From NCBI GenBank assembly GCA_964242415.1, contig CAXTAT010000012.1, forward strand, positions 67,367 through 131,366: a stretch of 64,000 bases of DNA, read 5' to 3'. The position numbers and the translations under genes were made by a program. This DNA is from DASWOJ01 sp964242415. GTDB taxonomy: Bacteria; Pseudomonadota; Alphaproteobacteria; Acetobacterales; Acetobacteraceae. The stretch's first letter is position 1. Each line of letters opens with the position of its first letter. Below, piece after piece: positions 25,547-35,993 of the stretch. The notes under the pieces were generated by a model that saw only the letters and a program-made list of their open reading frames with translations, did no database searches and was not told where the DNA came from.

Positions 25547-26839
25547 ATGGCCCAAGCTGCCATGGCTCAAGCCGACGCCACCCGGCACGTCGCCGTCATC
25601 GGCGCCGGGATCGTCGGCGCGGCCTGCGCGCTTGAGCTGATCCGGGACGGGCACCGGGTCACGCTGATCGAACCCGGCGACCCCGGCGGCGAGCAGGCGG
25701 CCAGCTACGGCAACGGCGCCTGGCTCAGCCCCAGTTCCGTCGTGCCGCCGTCCATGCCGGGCCTGTGGCGCAAGGTGCCGGGGTTCCTGGCCGACCCGCT
25801 GGGTCCGCTGGCGATCCGCTGGCAGCACCTGCCGCGCCTGGCGCCGTGGCTGACTCGCTTCGTCCGGGCCGGGTCCACGGTGACGCGGGTGGAGGCGACT
25901 GCCCGCGCGTTGCGGCCCCTTGTGGCCGATGCGCCGGAGCGGCATCGCCGTCTGGCCGAGGAGGCCGGGGTGCCCGAGATGATCGAGCAGCGCGGCCTGC
26001 TCTACATCTTCCCCAGCCGCGCCGATTTCACACGTGAGGCCCTGGCCTGGCGCCTGCGCCGGGACAATGGCGTGCAGTGGCTAGAATTGGACGCTGACGA
26101 GCTGCGCCAGCAGGAACCGGAGCTGGACCGGCGCTACACCTTCGGCGCCCTGGTGCAGGCCGGCGGCAACTGCACCGATCCCGGCGGGTATGTCGCCGCC
26201 CTGGTGCAGCACGCGCAGGCCCAGGGTGCAGCGTTGCTGCGCGCGGGCGCGACCGGCCTCCGCATCCGCACCAGACGGTTGCAAGCCGTCCTGACCAGCG
26301 CCGGCGAGGTTGCCTGCGACGCCGCCGTCGTCTGCGCCGGCGCCCGGTCCCGCGCCCTGGCCCGCGCCGCCGGGGACCGGGTGCCGCTGGAGACCGAGCG
26401 CGGCTACCACGCCGTCATCACCCAGCCCGGCACCGGCCCGCGCCACCCGGTCATGCCCAGCGACGGCAAGATGTGCGCCACCCCCACCCAGGGCGGCCTA
26501 CGCATCGCCGGCCAGGTCGAGCTGGCCAGCCTGGGTGCCGCGCCGGACTGGCGCCGGGCCGAAATCCTGCGCGACTACGCCCTGCGCGCCTTCCCGAACC
26601 TGCCGCGCGACCTGCCGCCCGACAGGGTTCGGTTCTGGATGGGCCACCGTCCCAGCACCCCCGACGGCCTGCCGGTAATCGGCCCGGCGAGCGGCTGCCC
26701 GGACGTGCAGCACGCCTTCGGGCACGGCCACGTCGGCCTGGCGTCCGGCCCGGTGACGGGACGGCTGGTGGCGGACCTGCTGGGCGGGCGTCCGCCCGTC
26801 ATCGACCCGGCGCCCTACTCGGCCCGCCGGTTCGCCTGA
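25547..26839 (+). CDS. FAD-dependent amino-acid oxidase/dehydrogenase (DadA-like, DAO family)
   Basis: A 430-residue flavoprotein of the DAO superfamily. The FAD-binding fingerprint HVAVIGAGIVGAACALEL (about residues 14-31) is followed by the YGNGAWLSPSS loop typical of DadA-like enzymes, and the C-terminal RPSTPDGLPVIGPA plus HGHVGLASGP completes the FAD site. Such enzymes oxidise D-amino acids or N-substituted glycines. ATG 25547 and ATG 25562 are both possible starts; the first ten residues are an imperfect repeat (MAQAA MAQAD). It is followed 16 bases later by the RraA-like gene. The substrate is not predictable. Confidence 0.88.
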   Translation: MAQAAMAQADATRHVAVIGAGIVGAACALELIRDGHRVTLIEPGDPGGEQAASYGNGAWLSPSSVVPPSMPGLWRKVPGFLADPLGPLAIRWQHLPRLAPWLTRFVRAGSTVTRVEATARALRPLVADAPERHRRLAEEAGVPEMIEQRGLLYIFPSRADFTREALAWRLRRDNGVQWLELDADELRQQEPELDRRYTFGALVQAGGNCTDPGGYVAALVQHAQAQGAALLRAGATGLRIRTRRLQAVLTSAGEVACDAAVVCAGARSRALARAAGDRVPLETERGYHAVITQPGTGPRHPVMPSDGKMCATPTQGGLRIAGQVELASLGAAPDWRRAEILRDYALRAFPNLPRDLPPDRVRFWMGHRPSTPDGLPVIGPASGCPDVQHAFGHGHVGLASGPVTGRLVADLLGGRPPVIDPAPYSARRFA

Positions 26840-26855
26840 ACCGGAGGAGGCACCA

Positions 26856-27551
26856 ATGACCGAGCGCCCGTTCACCGCCGCCGACCTGGCCGCCCTGCAG
26901 GAGTGGGACACGCCCACCATCTGCAATGGCCTGGAGCTGGTCGCGCCGGGGCGCCGAGCCATCGGCTTCACCGTGGAGCCAATGCTCGCGGCGGACCGGA
27001 GCCTCAAGCCCATCGTCGGCCTGGCCCGCGTTGGAACCATCCGCGCCAAGGAGGCGCCGCGCGGCAAGGTGGCGAACCGGCTGGACTGGTTCGACTATGT
27101 GGCCGACGCCGACATGCCGACCGTCGTGGTGCTGCAGGACCTGGACGACCGGCCCGGCTATGGCGCGTGGTGGGGCGAGGTGCATTCCACGGTCCATAAG
27201 GCGCTGGGCGCCCTGGGATGCGTGACCAACGGGTCGTTCCGCGATTGCGACATGCTGGCGCCGGGCTTCCAGATCATCGGCGGACGCGTCGGGCCGAGTC
27301 ATGCTCACGTCCACATGGTCGATTTCGGCCGCCCGGTGAACGTGTTCGGCATGAACGCCATCCATGACGACGTGATCCATGCCGATTTCCATGGGGCGGT
27401 CGTGATCCCGGCCGACGCGGTGCGCCGCCTGCCGGACGCCATCGCCCTGTGCGCCCGGCGGGAGAAGGTGATCCTCGACATCTGCGCCAGCCCGGACTTC
27501 AGCCCGGCACGGCTACGGGCGGCCGTGCAGGCGGCGGGCGAAATCCACTGA
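26856..27551 (+). CDS. RraA family protein (possible HMG/CHA-type aldolase)
   Basis: A 231-residue protein of the RraA/dimethylmenaquinone-methyltransferase-like fold. The fold includes a ribonuclease E regulator and divalent-metal aldolases acting on 4-hydroxy-4-methyl-2-oxoglutarate or related acids. The family segment GCVTNGSFRDCD (about residues 124-135) contains the RD motif that contacts metal and substrate, and WWGEVHSTVHKALG precedes it. GGAGGAG lies just upstream of the ATG. With the flavoprotein and hydroxylase genes upstream, a catabolic aldolase role is more likely than RNase E control, but this is inference. Its last 53 bases overlap the convergent TPR gene. Confidence 0.8.
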   Translation: MTERPFTAADLAALQEWDTPTICNGLELVAPGRRAIGFTVEPMLAADRSLKPIVGLARVGTIRAKEAPRGKVANRLDWFDYVADADMPTVVVLQDLDDRPGYGAWWGEVHSTVHKALGALGCVTNGSFRDCDMLAPGFQIIGGRVGPSHAHVHMVDFGRPVNVFGMNAIHDDVIHADFHGAVVIPADAVRRLPDAIALCARREKVILDICASPDFSPARLRAAVQAAGEIH

Positions 27552-28965
27552 GGGTCGCCGCGGCGCCCGCGACGGCGGAGGCCCAGTCGCCGGGGCTGGG
27601 CTGCCGGTGGATGTGCAGCGTCGGATACCAGGGGCTGCTGGTCCGGCCGTGCAGCCAGCGCCAGCAGTTGTCGTAGCGGTCCAGCAGCAGAACCGGCTTG
27701 CCCATGCCGGCGGCAAGGTGGGCGACGGCGGTATCGACGCTGACCACCGCGTCCAGGTTGGCGATCACGGCGGCGGTGTCGGCGAAGTCCCGCACGCCAG
27801 GCATGGGGTCCAGCATGACCGGCGGCGGCCTGACCCCGAATTGCAGGTTCACCAACCGCACGCCGGGCACCTGGCCAAGCGGCGCCAAGACCTCCGGCGT
27901 CGTGCTGCGGACCCGGTCGGTTGCCGCTGCGGCCGGGTCCGTGGCGCGGGCGGCGCCGGCCCAGGCCACGCCGACGCGCAGCCCGTGGGGCAGCAGCCTC
28001 GCCTGGCGCGCCGTCTCGGTGGGATCGGCGGTCAAGTAGGGCGCGGCAGGCGGCGGACGGTCCAGGTCGGTGCCGAACACCTGGGGCAGGCTAAGCATCG
28101 GGCACCAGGCGTCATAGGCCGGGGGCGGTGCGCCCGGCAGCACCACGGCAGCCACCCCGGGCACCCCCGCGATCAGCCGCACCAATGGCGCCGGCACCCA
28201 GGCAATCACGCGCGCCCCTAGGCCAGCCAGCAACGGGGCATAGCGGATGAACTGCAGGGTGTCGCCGAACCCCTCCTCATGCTGCAGCAGCACGGTGCGG
28301 CCGTGCAGGTCGTCCAGTCCGGCAAGCTGCGGGCCGGGCAGGGGGCGAGCACGGCCCGGCAGGCAGTGACGGCAGGCGAACGCGGCCCACCCCTCGGCGA
28401 ACCGTCCGGACTTCAACAGGGCGACGGCATGGTTCAGCGCCAGTTGCGGGTCGTGCGGCGACAGGGCCAGTGCGCGGCGGAAGGCATCGTCGGCCTCGGC
28501 GAACCGTCCCTCGGCGGCCAGGGCCTTGCCCAGGTTGGACCAGGCCGCGCCATCCGGCCCCAATGCGGCGGCGCGCTGGAACGCGGCGACGGACTCCGCC
28601 ATCGGCCCGACCTCCGCCAGCAGCGCGCCCAGCAGGGCCGGCAGGCGGGCGTCCCGCGGCATCTCGGCCATGGCTGCGCGCAGGTGGGGGACCGCCGCAG
28701 CCGGCCGTCCCTGCCGCCGCAGCAGGTCGAGCAGGTCCTGCACCGGATGGTTCGCCGCCGGGCGGCTGCGGGCGATGCGGGCCAGGGCTGGGGCGGCGGA
28801 CGTGTCGCCCCCTGCGGCGACGGCCAGGGCATGGATCAACCCAGCCTCCGGGTCCGAGCCGGTGGCCCATGGAGCGCTCCCGGCCGCCGCGGCGGCAAAC
28901 TCTCCGGCGTGCAGGGCCTGGAGGGCGCGCCGCAGGTCGCGAAGCCTGGATGACGTGGCGGACAT
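27499..28965 (-). CDS. TPR protein with glycosyltransferase-9-like C-terminal domain (copy A)
   Basis: A 488-residue protein. The first 190 residues hold tetratricopeptide repeats (AWSNLGKALAAEGRFAEADD, then AFRRALALSPHDPQLALNHA). The C-terminal 280 residues resemble an ADP-heptose-type/GT-B fold: LQHEEGFGDTLQFIRYAPLL, then VVSVDTAVAHLAAGMGKPV and DNCWRWLHGR with SPWYP. Such proteins are usually annotated only as TPR proteins; a role in glycosylation is inferred from the GT9-like motifs. A paralogue of the same layout is at 33863. The ATG at 28965 is used because similarity starts there. It overlaps the RraA-like gene tail to tail by 53 bases. Confidence 0.82.
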   Translation of the reverse strand: MSATSSRLRDLRRALQALHAGEFAAAAAGSAPWATGSDPEAGLIHALAVAAGGDTSAAPALARIARSRPAANHPVQDLLDLLRRQGRPAAAVPHLRAAMAEMPRDARLPALLGALLAEVGPMAESVAAFQRAAALGPDGAAWSNLGKALAAEGRFAEADDAFRRALALSPHDPQLALNHAVALLKSGRFAEGWAAFACRHCLPGRARPLPGPQLAGLDDLHGRTVLLQHEEGFGDTLQFIRYAPLLAGLGARVIAWVPAPLVRLIAGVPGVAAVVLPGAPPPAYDAWCPMLSLPQVFGTDLDRPPPAAPYLTADPTETARQARLLPHGLRVGVAWAGAARATDPAAAATDRVRSTTPEVLAPLGQVPGVRLVNLQFGVRPPPVMLDPMPGVRDFADTAAVIANLDAVVSVDTAVAHLAAGMGKPVLLLDRYDNCWRWLHGRTSSPWYPTLHIHRQPSPGDWASAVAGAAATLSGFRPPPARPPVAVPG

Positions 28966-29066
28966 AGGGCCTTGTCGCGCTACCTCGCCCTGGTGCGCAA
29001 CACGTCGGCACCGGTTTGTCAGCCCTGCGCCACCAAGCGCCCAAGGCGATTGGAAACCGCATGCTT

Positions 29067-29213
29067 CTCCCTCTCCCTCCGGGAGAGGGCCGGGGTGAGG
29101 GAAGCCGCAAGGGCCAACCTCCGCCATATCGGGAACAAGATCCGCTCCGTCCCGGCCAGGTCGGGTCCTCTCGGCCTCCCTCACCCCGGCCCTCTCCCGG
29201 AGGGAGAGGGGGC
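29067..29213. repeat. REPIN-like inverted pair, copy 3
   Basis: Arms at 29067-29103 and 29178-29213 carry the core GAGAGGGCCGGGGTGAGG in opposite orientation. The loop differs from copies 1 and 2: it starts GAAGCCGCAAGGGCC and ends CGGCCAGGTCGGGTCCTCTC, which resembles the flank of the solo copy at 58548. It occupies most of the 335-base gap between the divergent TPR and aldolase genes; I see nothing else there except the ribosome-binding site of the aldolase gene. Confidence 0.9.
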
Positions 29214-29300
29214 AGGTAGCCCTGCCAACGGCCGCGCGTTGCTTGACCCGCACGCCGCCCCGGGCCGATGATCCCCCGTCCTAATCGTCAAGGAGCCGTC

Positions 29301-30070
29301 ATGAACATCGCCACCAGTCCTGCCGCCCTCGCCGGGTGCTCCGCGCAAGAGTGGAAAATCCGCTGCGACCTCGCCGCCATGTACCGCCTGGTGGCGCACC
29401 ACCGCATGACCGACCTGATCTACACCCACATCAGCGCCCGCCTGCCGGGGTCCAAGGACCATTTCCTCATCAACCAGTACGGCGTGCAGTTCCACGAGAT
29501 GCGCGCGTCCGACCTGGTGAAGATCGACATGGACGGCAACATCGTCCAGGACGACGCCCAATCGCGCCAGGTGAACGCCGCCGGGTTCACCATCCACTCG
29601 GCCATCCACATGGCCCGGCACGACCTGATCTGCGTCATCCACACCCACACCGCCGCCGGCATGGCCATCGCCGCGCAGAAGCACGGGCTGCTGCCGATCA
29701 GCCAGCACGCGCTGAAGTTCTACAACCGCCTCGCCTATCACGGTTATGAAGGCATCGCGCTGGAGCTGGACGAGCGCGAGCGGCTGGTCGCCGACCTCGG
29801 CCCGCACCGCGCCATGGTCCTGCAGAACCACGGCCTGCTGGTCGCCGGGCGCACATTCGGGGAAGCGTTCGGCAACATCTACTACCTGGAGCGTGCCTGC
29901 CAGGCGCAGGTCGCCGCGCTGGCCGGCGGCACCGAGCTGGTCTATCCCCCCGAGGCGGTCCGCCTGCACACCGCCGAGCAGTTCGACCGCGGCGGCAGCA
30001 CGGCGCATGGCGACATGCTGTGGGAATCCTGCCTGCGCCTGATCGAGCACGACCGGACCGACTACCGCAC

Positions 30071-30074
<4 letters not shown>
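29301..30074 (+). CDS. Class II aldolase/adducin family protein
   Basis: A 257-residue zinc-dependent aldolase-fold enzyme. The metal ligands appear in CVIHTHTAAGMA (about residues 113-124) and in the C-terminal MVLQNHGLLVAG; THISARLPG near residue 45 is the phosphate/substrate-loop region. AAGGAG lies six bases before ATG 29301. The gene ends in TTGA, which overlaps the start of the ATPase gene, so it heads an operon with two Dpp-type ATPases and an Fe-alcohol dehydrogenase. Members of this group act on fuculose-, ribulose- or other hydroxy-acid-type substrates; which one applies here is unknown. Confidence 0.88.
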
Positions 30075-31050
<976 letters not shown>

Positions 31051-31054
<4 letters not shown>

Positions 31055-32136
31055 CCCTGCTGGCGGTGGAGGGCCTGGCCAAGCACTACCCGGTGCGGTC
31101 GGGCCTGCTGTCCCGTGCGTCCGGGGCGGTGCGCGCGGTGGACGGCGTGGGCTTCACCCTGGCGCGGGGCGAGACCCTAGCCCTGGTCGGCGAAAGCGGC
31201 TGCGGCAAGAGCACCACCGCCCGGCTGGTGCTGCGCCTGATCGACCCCACGGCGGGAACGGTGCGGTTCGAGGACCAGGACATCACCACCCTGCGCGGCG
31301 CGGCGCTGCGGGCGCTGCGGCGGCGGATGCAGATCGTGTTCCAGGACCCGTTCGCCTCGTTGAACCCGCGCATGACGGTAGGCGACATCCTGGAGGAGCC
31401 ACTCATTGTTCACGCCACTGGGAACGCCGCCGCCCGGCGGGCGCGGGTGGCGGAGCTGCTGGGGCTGGTGGGCCTAGCCCCCTACCACGCCACCCGGTAC
31501 CCGCACGAGTTCAGCGGCGGCCAGCGCCAACGCATCGGCATCGCCCGGGCGCTGGCGGTGGAACCGGCGTTGGTGGTGCTGGACGAGCCGGTCAGCGCGC
31601 TGGACGTGTCGATCCAGGCGCAGGTAGTGAACCTGCTGAAGGACCTGCAGGCGCGGCTGGGGCTGTCCTACCTGTTCATCGCGCATGACCTGGCGGTGGT
31701 GAAGCACGTCGCGGACCGGGTTGCGGTGATGTACCTGGGCCGCATCGTCGAGGTCGGGCCGAAAAGCCAGGTGTTCGCCAACCCGCGCCACCCCTATACC
31801 CGCGTGCTGCTGGCCGCGATCCCCCGGCCCGACCCGCACCGCCGCCTGGCCCGGCAGGTGGCCGGCGGCGACGTGCCCAGCCCGGCCAACATCCCCGCCG
31901 GGTGCCGGTTCCACACCCGCTGCGCCTACGTCATCGACCGCTGCCGCATTGAGGACCCTGCTTTGTTGCCCCTAGACCCTGCGTCCAACCTAGCCGCCCA
32001 CCTGTCCGCCTGCCATCGCGCGGCGGAGCTACCGCCCGCCGAGGCCATCCAGGCCCACGCCGCCCCGCCCGCCGCCGCCCGGCGCCTGGCGCTGTACGCC
32101 GACCGGCGCGCCCTGGCCGAGGTGGCCGCGCAATGA
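31051..32136 (+). CDS. Dpp-type ABC transporter ATP-binding protein (DppF-like), no adjacent permease
   Basis: A 361-residue ATPase coupled to the previous gene by ATGA. Motifs are Walker A GESGCGKS (about 48-55), QDPFASLNPRMTVGD, signature SGGQRQRIGIARAL, Walker B LVVLDEPVSALD, H-loop FIAHDLAVVKH, and a C-terminal extension (GCRFHTRCAYVIDRC). The last 55 residues are an Ala-rich tail longer than usual for DppF. Its stop overlaps the start of the alcohol dehydrogenase gene (ATGA). Confidence 0.9.
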
Positions 32137-33317
32137 TCGCCACCCTGGTCCATCCGCGCATCATGCTGGTCGGCGGTGGTGCCGTGGCGGAGTTGCCGGG
32201 CGTGCTGGCGAAGCTCGGGCTGTCGCGGCCGTTGGTGGTGACGGACCCCTACATGGTCAGCTCCGGCCTGGTGCGGCGCTGCCTGGGACCGCTGGAGGCG
32301 GCGGGGCTGACGCCGGCGGTGTTCAGCGACACGGTGCCGGAGCCGACGGACACGGTAATCGACGCCGGGGCGGCGCTGCTGCAGGCCGGGTCGTATGACT
32401 GCCTGATCGGGTTTGGCGGGGGATCGCCGATCGACACGGCAAAAGCGATGTCGATCCTGGCGGCGGGGCGGGCGTCCGGGGCTGGATCGCACATGCGGGA
32501 CTTCAAGGTGCCGGTGCAGGCGGACGCGCCGGGGCTGCCGGTGATCGCCGTGCCGACCACCGCGGGGACGGGCAGCGAGGCGACACGCTTCACCGTCATC
32601 ACCGACACCGAGCGTGGCGAGAAGATGCTGATCGCCGGGATGGCGGCGCTGCCGTTGGCGGCGGTGGTGGATTACGAGCTGACCTTCACGGTGCCGCGCC
32701 GCATCACCGCCGACACCGGGGTGGACAGCCTGACGCACGCGCTGGAGGCGTATGTGAGCCGCCGGGCCAACCCGTACTCGGACGCCCAGGCGATGGCGGC
32801 GATGGGCCTGATCGGGGCCAACCTTCGCACCGCCTATGCCGAGCCGGACAATGCCGCGGCGCGGGAGGCGATGATGCTGGGGGCGATGCAGGCCGGGATT
32901 GCGTTCACCAACAGCAGCGTGGCGCTGGTGCATGGGATGTCCCGGCCGATTGGCGCGCACTTCCATGTGCCGCATGGACTGTCGAATGCGATGCTGCTGC
33001 CGGCGATCACCCGGTTTGGGTTGGAGGCGGCGGAGGGACGGTATGCTGCTGCGGCTCGGCAGATTGGCTTTGCCAGGGCGGGGGATGGCGATGCGGTTGC
33101 GGCGGGCAAGCTGGCGGAGGGGCTGGCGCAACTGAACCGCGATTTGGATGTGCCGACGCCGGGTGGCTTCGGGATTGACAAGGCGGCATGGGATGCGCGG
33201 TTGGATTTGATGGCCGACCAGGCGCTGGCGTCTGGCAGCCCCGGCAACAATCCGCGGGTGCCAACAAAGGCGGAGATTGTGGCGCTGTACCGGGTGGTGT
33301 GGTCCGGCAATTCGTGA
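32133..33317 (+). CDS. Iron-containing alcohol dehydrogenase
   Basis: A 394-residue member of the group III (Fe-dependent) alcohol dehydrogenases. The NAD(P)-binding GFGGGSPIDTAKA (about 92-104) and TTAGTGSEAT (about 143-152) are present. The metal ligands fall in DSLTHALEAYVSRRANP and in HGMSRPIGAHFHVPHG. The enzyme would oxidise an alcohol or 2-hydroxy acid, or reduce the matching aldehyde. It is the last gene of the aldolase-ATPase-ATPase operon, which suggests import and oxidation/cleavage of one substrate class. Immediately after it lies a decayed acetyltransferase gene. Confidence 0.9.
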   Translation: MIATLVHPRIMLVGGGAVAELPGVLAKLGLSRPLVVTDPYMVSSGLVRRCLGPLEAAGLTPAVFSDTVPEPTDTVIDAGAALLQAGSYDCLIGFGGGSPIDTAKAMSILAAGRASGAGSHMRDFKVPVQADAPGLPVIAVPTTAGTGSEATRFTVITDTERGEKMLIAGMAALPLAAVVDYELTFTVPRRITADTGVDSLTHALEAYVSRRANPYSDAQAMAAMGLIGANLRTAYAEPDNAAAREAMMLGAMQAGIAFTNSSVALVHGMSRPIGAHFHVPHGLSNAMLLPAITRFGLEAAEGRYAAAARQIGFARAGDGDAVAAGKLAEGLAQLNRDLDVPTPGGFGIDKAAWDARLDLMADQALASGSPGNNPRVPTKAEIVALYRVVWSGNS

Positions 33318-33319
33318 CA

Positions 33320-33722
33320 ATGCTGGAAATTGAACGCCTACGGCTGCGGCTGTTCCGCCTGGACGATGCCCGGACATCGCAAACCACGTAATCCGGCCGG
33401 AGTTTGCGCGCCACTTGCCGATCCGATCGCAGAGCCTGGAAAGCGTCGTGGCATTCGTGACCGGCCGTGTGCGAGGGGGGTAGCCCCATGGTGCCGGCAA
33501 CTGGCATTTCGTCATGTAGGAAACGAAAAACACCAGGCAACTGGAATTCGGTTTCCATGAACTTGAGCTGGAGCGCATATGCGCTATGGCGAATATTCAA
33601 AACGCTGCGTCATGGAGTGGGCCGGTATGGAGCGTGAGGGTGTCATGCGCCATCACCGCTTATATCGTGGCGAGTGGTGGGGCACGGTCCTGTACGGTCT
33701 CGTGCGGGACCACGCTGGATAA
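33320..33722 (+). pseudogene. Remnant of a GNAT (RimJ-type) acetyltransferase gene
   Basis: Three frames in order give recognisable GNAT sequence. From ATG 33320 comes MLEIERLRLRLFRLDDAR, the usual N-terminus; loss of one base near 33377 shifts frame, and the next reads IANHVIRPEFARHLPIRSQS and onward. After a shortened, scrambled middle comes HELELERICAMANIQNAAS. A further shift gives VMEWAGMEREGVMRHHRLYR followed by GEWWGTVLYGLVRDHAG and a TAA at 33720-33722, the canonical GNAT C-terminus. With at least two frameshifts and a shortened centre it cannot make an active enzyme. It fills most of the 545-base gap after the alcohol dehydrogenase. Confidence 0.75.
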
Positions 33723-33862
33723 GAGGCGCGATCTGCAGCAGTGACGCCGTCTCATATCATCCATGAACATAAAGGTGCACAAAGGAAGATGTCGCCTCCT
33801 ACCCTCATAATCCGTTCACTTTCTCCTCGTAGTCTCTGAAGCATACAAGACTAGGAGCAGCC

Positions 33863-35386
33863 ATGTCGGTTAAGCGGCGACAGGTTCAAGGAGCCAAGCC
33901 TGCTCGCAGCGTGGCCAGGCACCTGCATGCCAAGACAGACTGGTATCACGCAGATGCCGTCATCATGCAGGGCACGGCCTTGCTGGATGCTGGCCGGCCC
34001 CAAGACGCCGCAGTCCTGTTGAATGCCGCTCACAAGCGCGATCCTAACAACGTGCCAATGCTGATCCTGAACTGTCGGGCGCTCATTGAGAGCGGGCAAA
34101 TCGGACTCGCGATCGGCGGGCTTCTCCTCGCGGCTGATCTGCAACCCGGCAACGCCCGCGTTCATTTCTCCCTTGGCATTCTTCTGCATAACAGCGGCAA
34201 CCCCGAACTGGCATTGGTGCATAGCCTGAAAGCATTCCAGCTCGCCCCTCGTGATCTGGATGCCACGCCGCTGAGCGCCGTTTTGATCGCGTTAGGCCGC
34301 TACGCGGAGGCGCTGGCCGTTGCCAAGCATGTGCTGGTCATCCAGCCAAACCGTTGGGAAGCACTTCTGAACGCTTCGATTGCGTTGCAGGGGCTGCATC
34401 AATTCGAGGATGCCGTCACCATCGCGCGTCAAACGGTGGCGGCGTCCCCCCCAAACAACGCGGCCTCTCGGTTCAACTTGAGCGTGAAGCTTCTCGCCCT
34501 CGGTGAACTCACGGCGGAAGCCTGGGACCTGTTCGAATGGCGGTTGCTCCTGGACGGCAATCCCGCCCGCTTGCTCGCGACTGCGGCCTTGCGTTGGCAG
34601 GGGGAGGACATCGCCAGCCGCACGATCCTGCTACAGGCCGAGCAAGGCTTTGGCGACATGCTGCAGTTCGTGCGCTACGCCCCCCTGGTCGCCGAGCGCG
34701 CCGGGCGGGTGATCCTTGAGGTGCAGCCTGCGCTGGCCCGGCTGCTGCGCCAGGTTCCTGGCGTGGATCAAGTTGTGGCGGTCGGGGATACCCTGCCGCA
34801 CTTCGATGTGGTCTGCCCGTTGCAGAGCCTGCCGCGCATCTTTGCGACAACCCTCGACACGATCCCGCCCGCCTTGCCCTATGCCGATGCTTTTGGGCCA
34901 TCGCATGATGCCGACATGCAAGTGCTGCGTGTCGGTCTGGTATGGGCGGGCAGCAAGACGAACAAGGACGATCGGCACCGTTCGCTGTCGATGGCGGACA
35001 TGGCCTCCCTTTCCAAAATCCCCGGCGTGCAACTCTACAGTCTGCAACGGCACGAGCCGGGGCGAGCAGAACTGCCATCGGACCTCGACGCGATTGACCT
35101 GATGGCAGGCATCGAAGACTTCCGCGACACAGCCGCGCTTGTGGCGGAGCTGGACTTGGTGATCTCGGTCGATACTGCGGTGGCGCATCTCGCGGCAACA
35201 ATGGGCAAGCCGGTATGGCTGCTGTCCCGCTGGAACGGCTGCTGGCGATGGATGCACCACCGGGCAGACAGTCCCTGGTACCCCAATATACGGATTTTCC
35301 GACAAGCTCAGCCAAACGATTGGAGCGGCGTGCTCGAACAAGTCCGCGAAGGACTCGTAGCTCTGACCCGTGTTCTCCGCTCTTAG
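33863..35386 (+). CDS. TPR protein with glycosyltransferase-9-like C-terminal domain (copy B)
   Basis: A 507-residue paralogue of the protein at 27499-28965. The N-terminal 210 residues are TPR-like (ALLDAGRPQDAAVLLNAAHK and similar). The C-terminal part carries LQAEQGFGDMLQFVRYAPLV, VISVDTAVAHLAATMGKPVW and NGCWRWMHHRADSPWYP. TAGGAG precedes ATG 33863 by five bases. G+C content is noticeably lower (about 60% by eye) than copy A, which suggests separate acquisition instead of recent local duplication. It stands as a single gene between the GNAT remnant and the VOC gene. Confidence 0.82.
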   Translation: MSVKRRQVQGAKPARSVARHLHAKTDWYHADAVIMQGTALLDAGRPQDAAVLLNAAHKRDPNNVPMLILNCRALIESGQIGLAIGGLLLAADLQPGNARVHFSLGILLHNSGNPELALVHSLKAFQLAPRDLDATPLSAVLIALGRYAEALAVAKHVLVIQPNRWEALLNASIALQGLHQFEDAVTIARQTVAASPPNNAASRFNLSVKLLALGELTAEAWDLFEWRLLLDGNPARLLATAALRWQGEDIASRTILLQAEQGFGDMLQFVRYAPLVAERAGRVILEVQPALARLLRQVPGVDQVVAVGDTLPHFDVVCPLQSLPRIFATTLDTIPPALPYADAFGPSHDADMQVLRVGLVWAGSKTNKDDRHRSLSMADMASLSKIPGVQLYSLQRHEPGRAELPSDLDAIDLMAGIEDFRDTAALVAELDLVISVDTAVAHLAATMGKPVWLLSRWNGCWRWMHHRADSPWYPNIRIFRQAQPNDWSGVLEQVREGLVALTRVLRS

Positions 35387-35438
35387 GATCGAATTTCCTA
35401 CCACGGAGACGTGGATGGACTTATGTTTTGGGTCATCA

Positions 35439-35969
35439 TTATGAGCGTTTATTGCTGGTCCGTAGCAGCTCCTCCAAATCCAGCCGCCGCGTAACCATGG
35501 CCAACGTTCCGTCCGTCTCACGCGGCCACTGCTCAGCCGGCCGGTCCCAATACAACTCCACCCCGTTGCGGTCTGGGTCGGACAGGTAAAGCGCCTCGCT
35601 CACCCCATGATCGGACGCGCCATCTAGCCCAATACCCGCATCCATCACGCGCCGCAACGCATCCGCCAAGTCGGCCCGCGTCGGATACAGGATCGCGGTG
35701 TGGAACAGCCCTGTCGTCCCCGGCGCCGGAGGCGAGCCGCCCAGGCTCTCCCAGGTATTCAGCCCGATGTGGTGATGGTAGCCGCCCGCCGAGATGAACG
35801 CCGCCTGCGACCCGAAGCGCTGCATCAATTGGAATCCGAGAACGCCGACATAGAAGCCCAGCGAGCGGTCGAGGTCCGACACTTTCAGGTGGACATGGCC
35901 AATGCGGGCACCGGCGGCAATTGGCCGGTCTGGGGTCAGGATGGCGGGGATCGAATGGGTGAGTGACAT
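35439..35969 (-). CDS. VOC family protein (extradiol-dioxygenase/glyoxalase fold)
   Basis: A 176-residue vicinal-oxygen-chelate protein. Two beta-alpha-beta-beta-beta modules are visible, with putative metal ligands in ARIGHVHLKVSDLD (about residues 21-34), the YHHHIGLNTW block (about 64-73) and NGVELYWDRP near the C-terminus. This H/H/E layout fits small catechol-dioxygenase-like or glyoxalase-like enzymes. GGAGG is seven bases before the ATG. It lies 24 bases after a DoxX gene on the same strand, and both are divergent from a LysR regulator, so they are probably its targets. The substrate is unknown. Confidence 0.88.
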   Translation of the reverse strand: MSLTHSIPAILTPDRPIAAGARIGHVHLKVSDLDRSLGFYVGVLGFQLMQRFGSQAAFISAGGYHHHIGLNTWESLGGSPPAPGTTGLFHTAILYPTRADLADALRRVMDAGIGLDGASDHGVSEALYLSDPDRNGVELYWDRPAEQWPRETDGTLAMVTRRLDLEELLRTSNKRS

Positions 35970-35993
35970 TAACGTACCTCCAATTGGTTCGGG

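Noticed and set aside
29181..30050. 289-codon minus-strand frame opposite the class II aldolase
   Set aside because: Its first and last residues come from the REPIN and antisense coding sequence; the aldolase frame has the zinc ligands and a strong ribosome-binding site.
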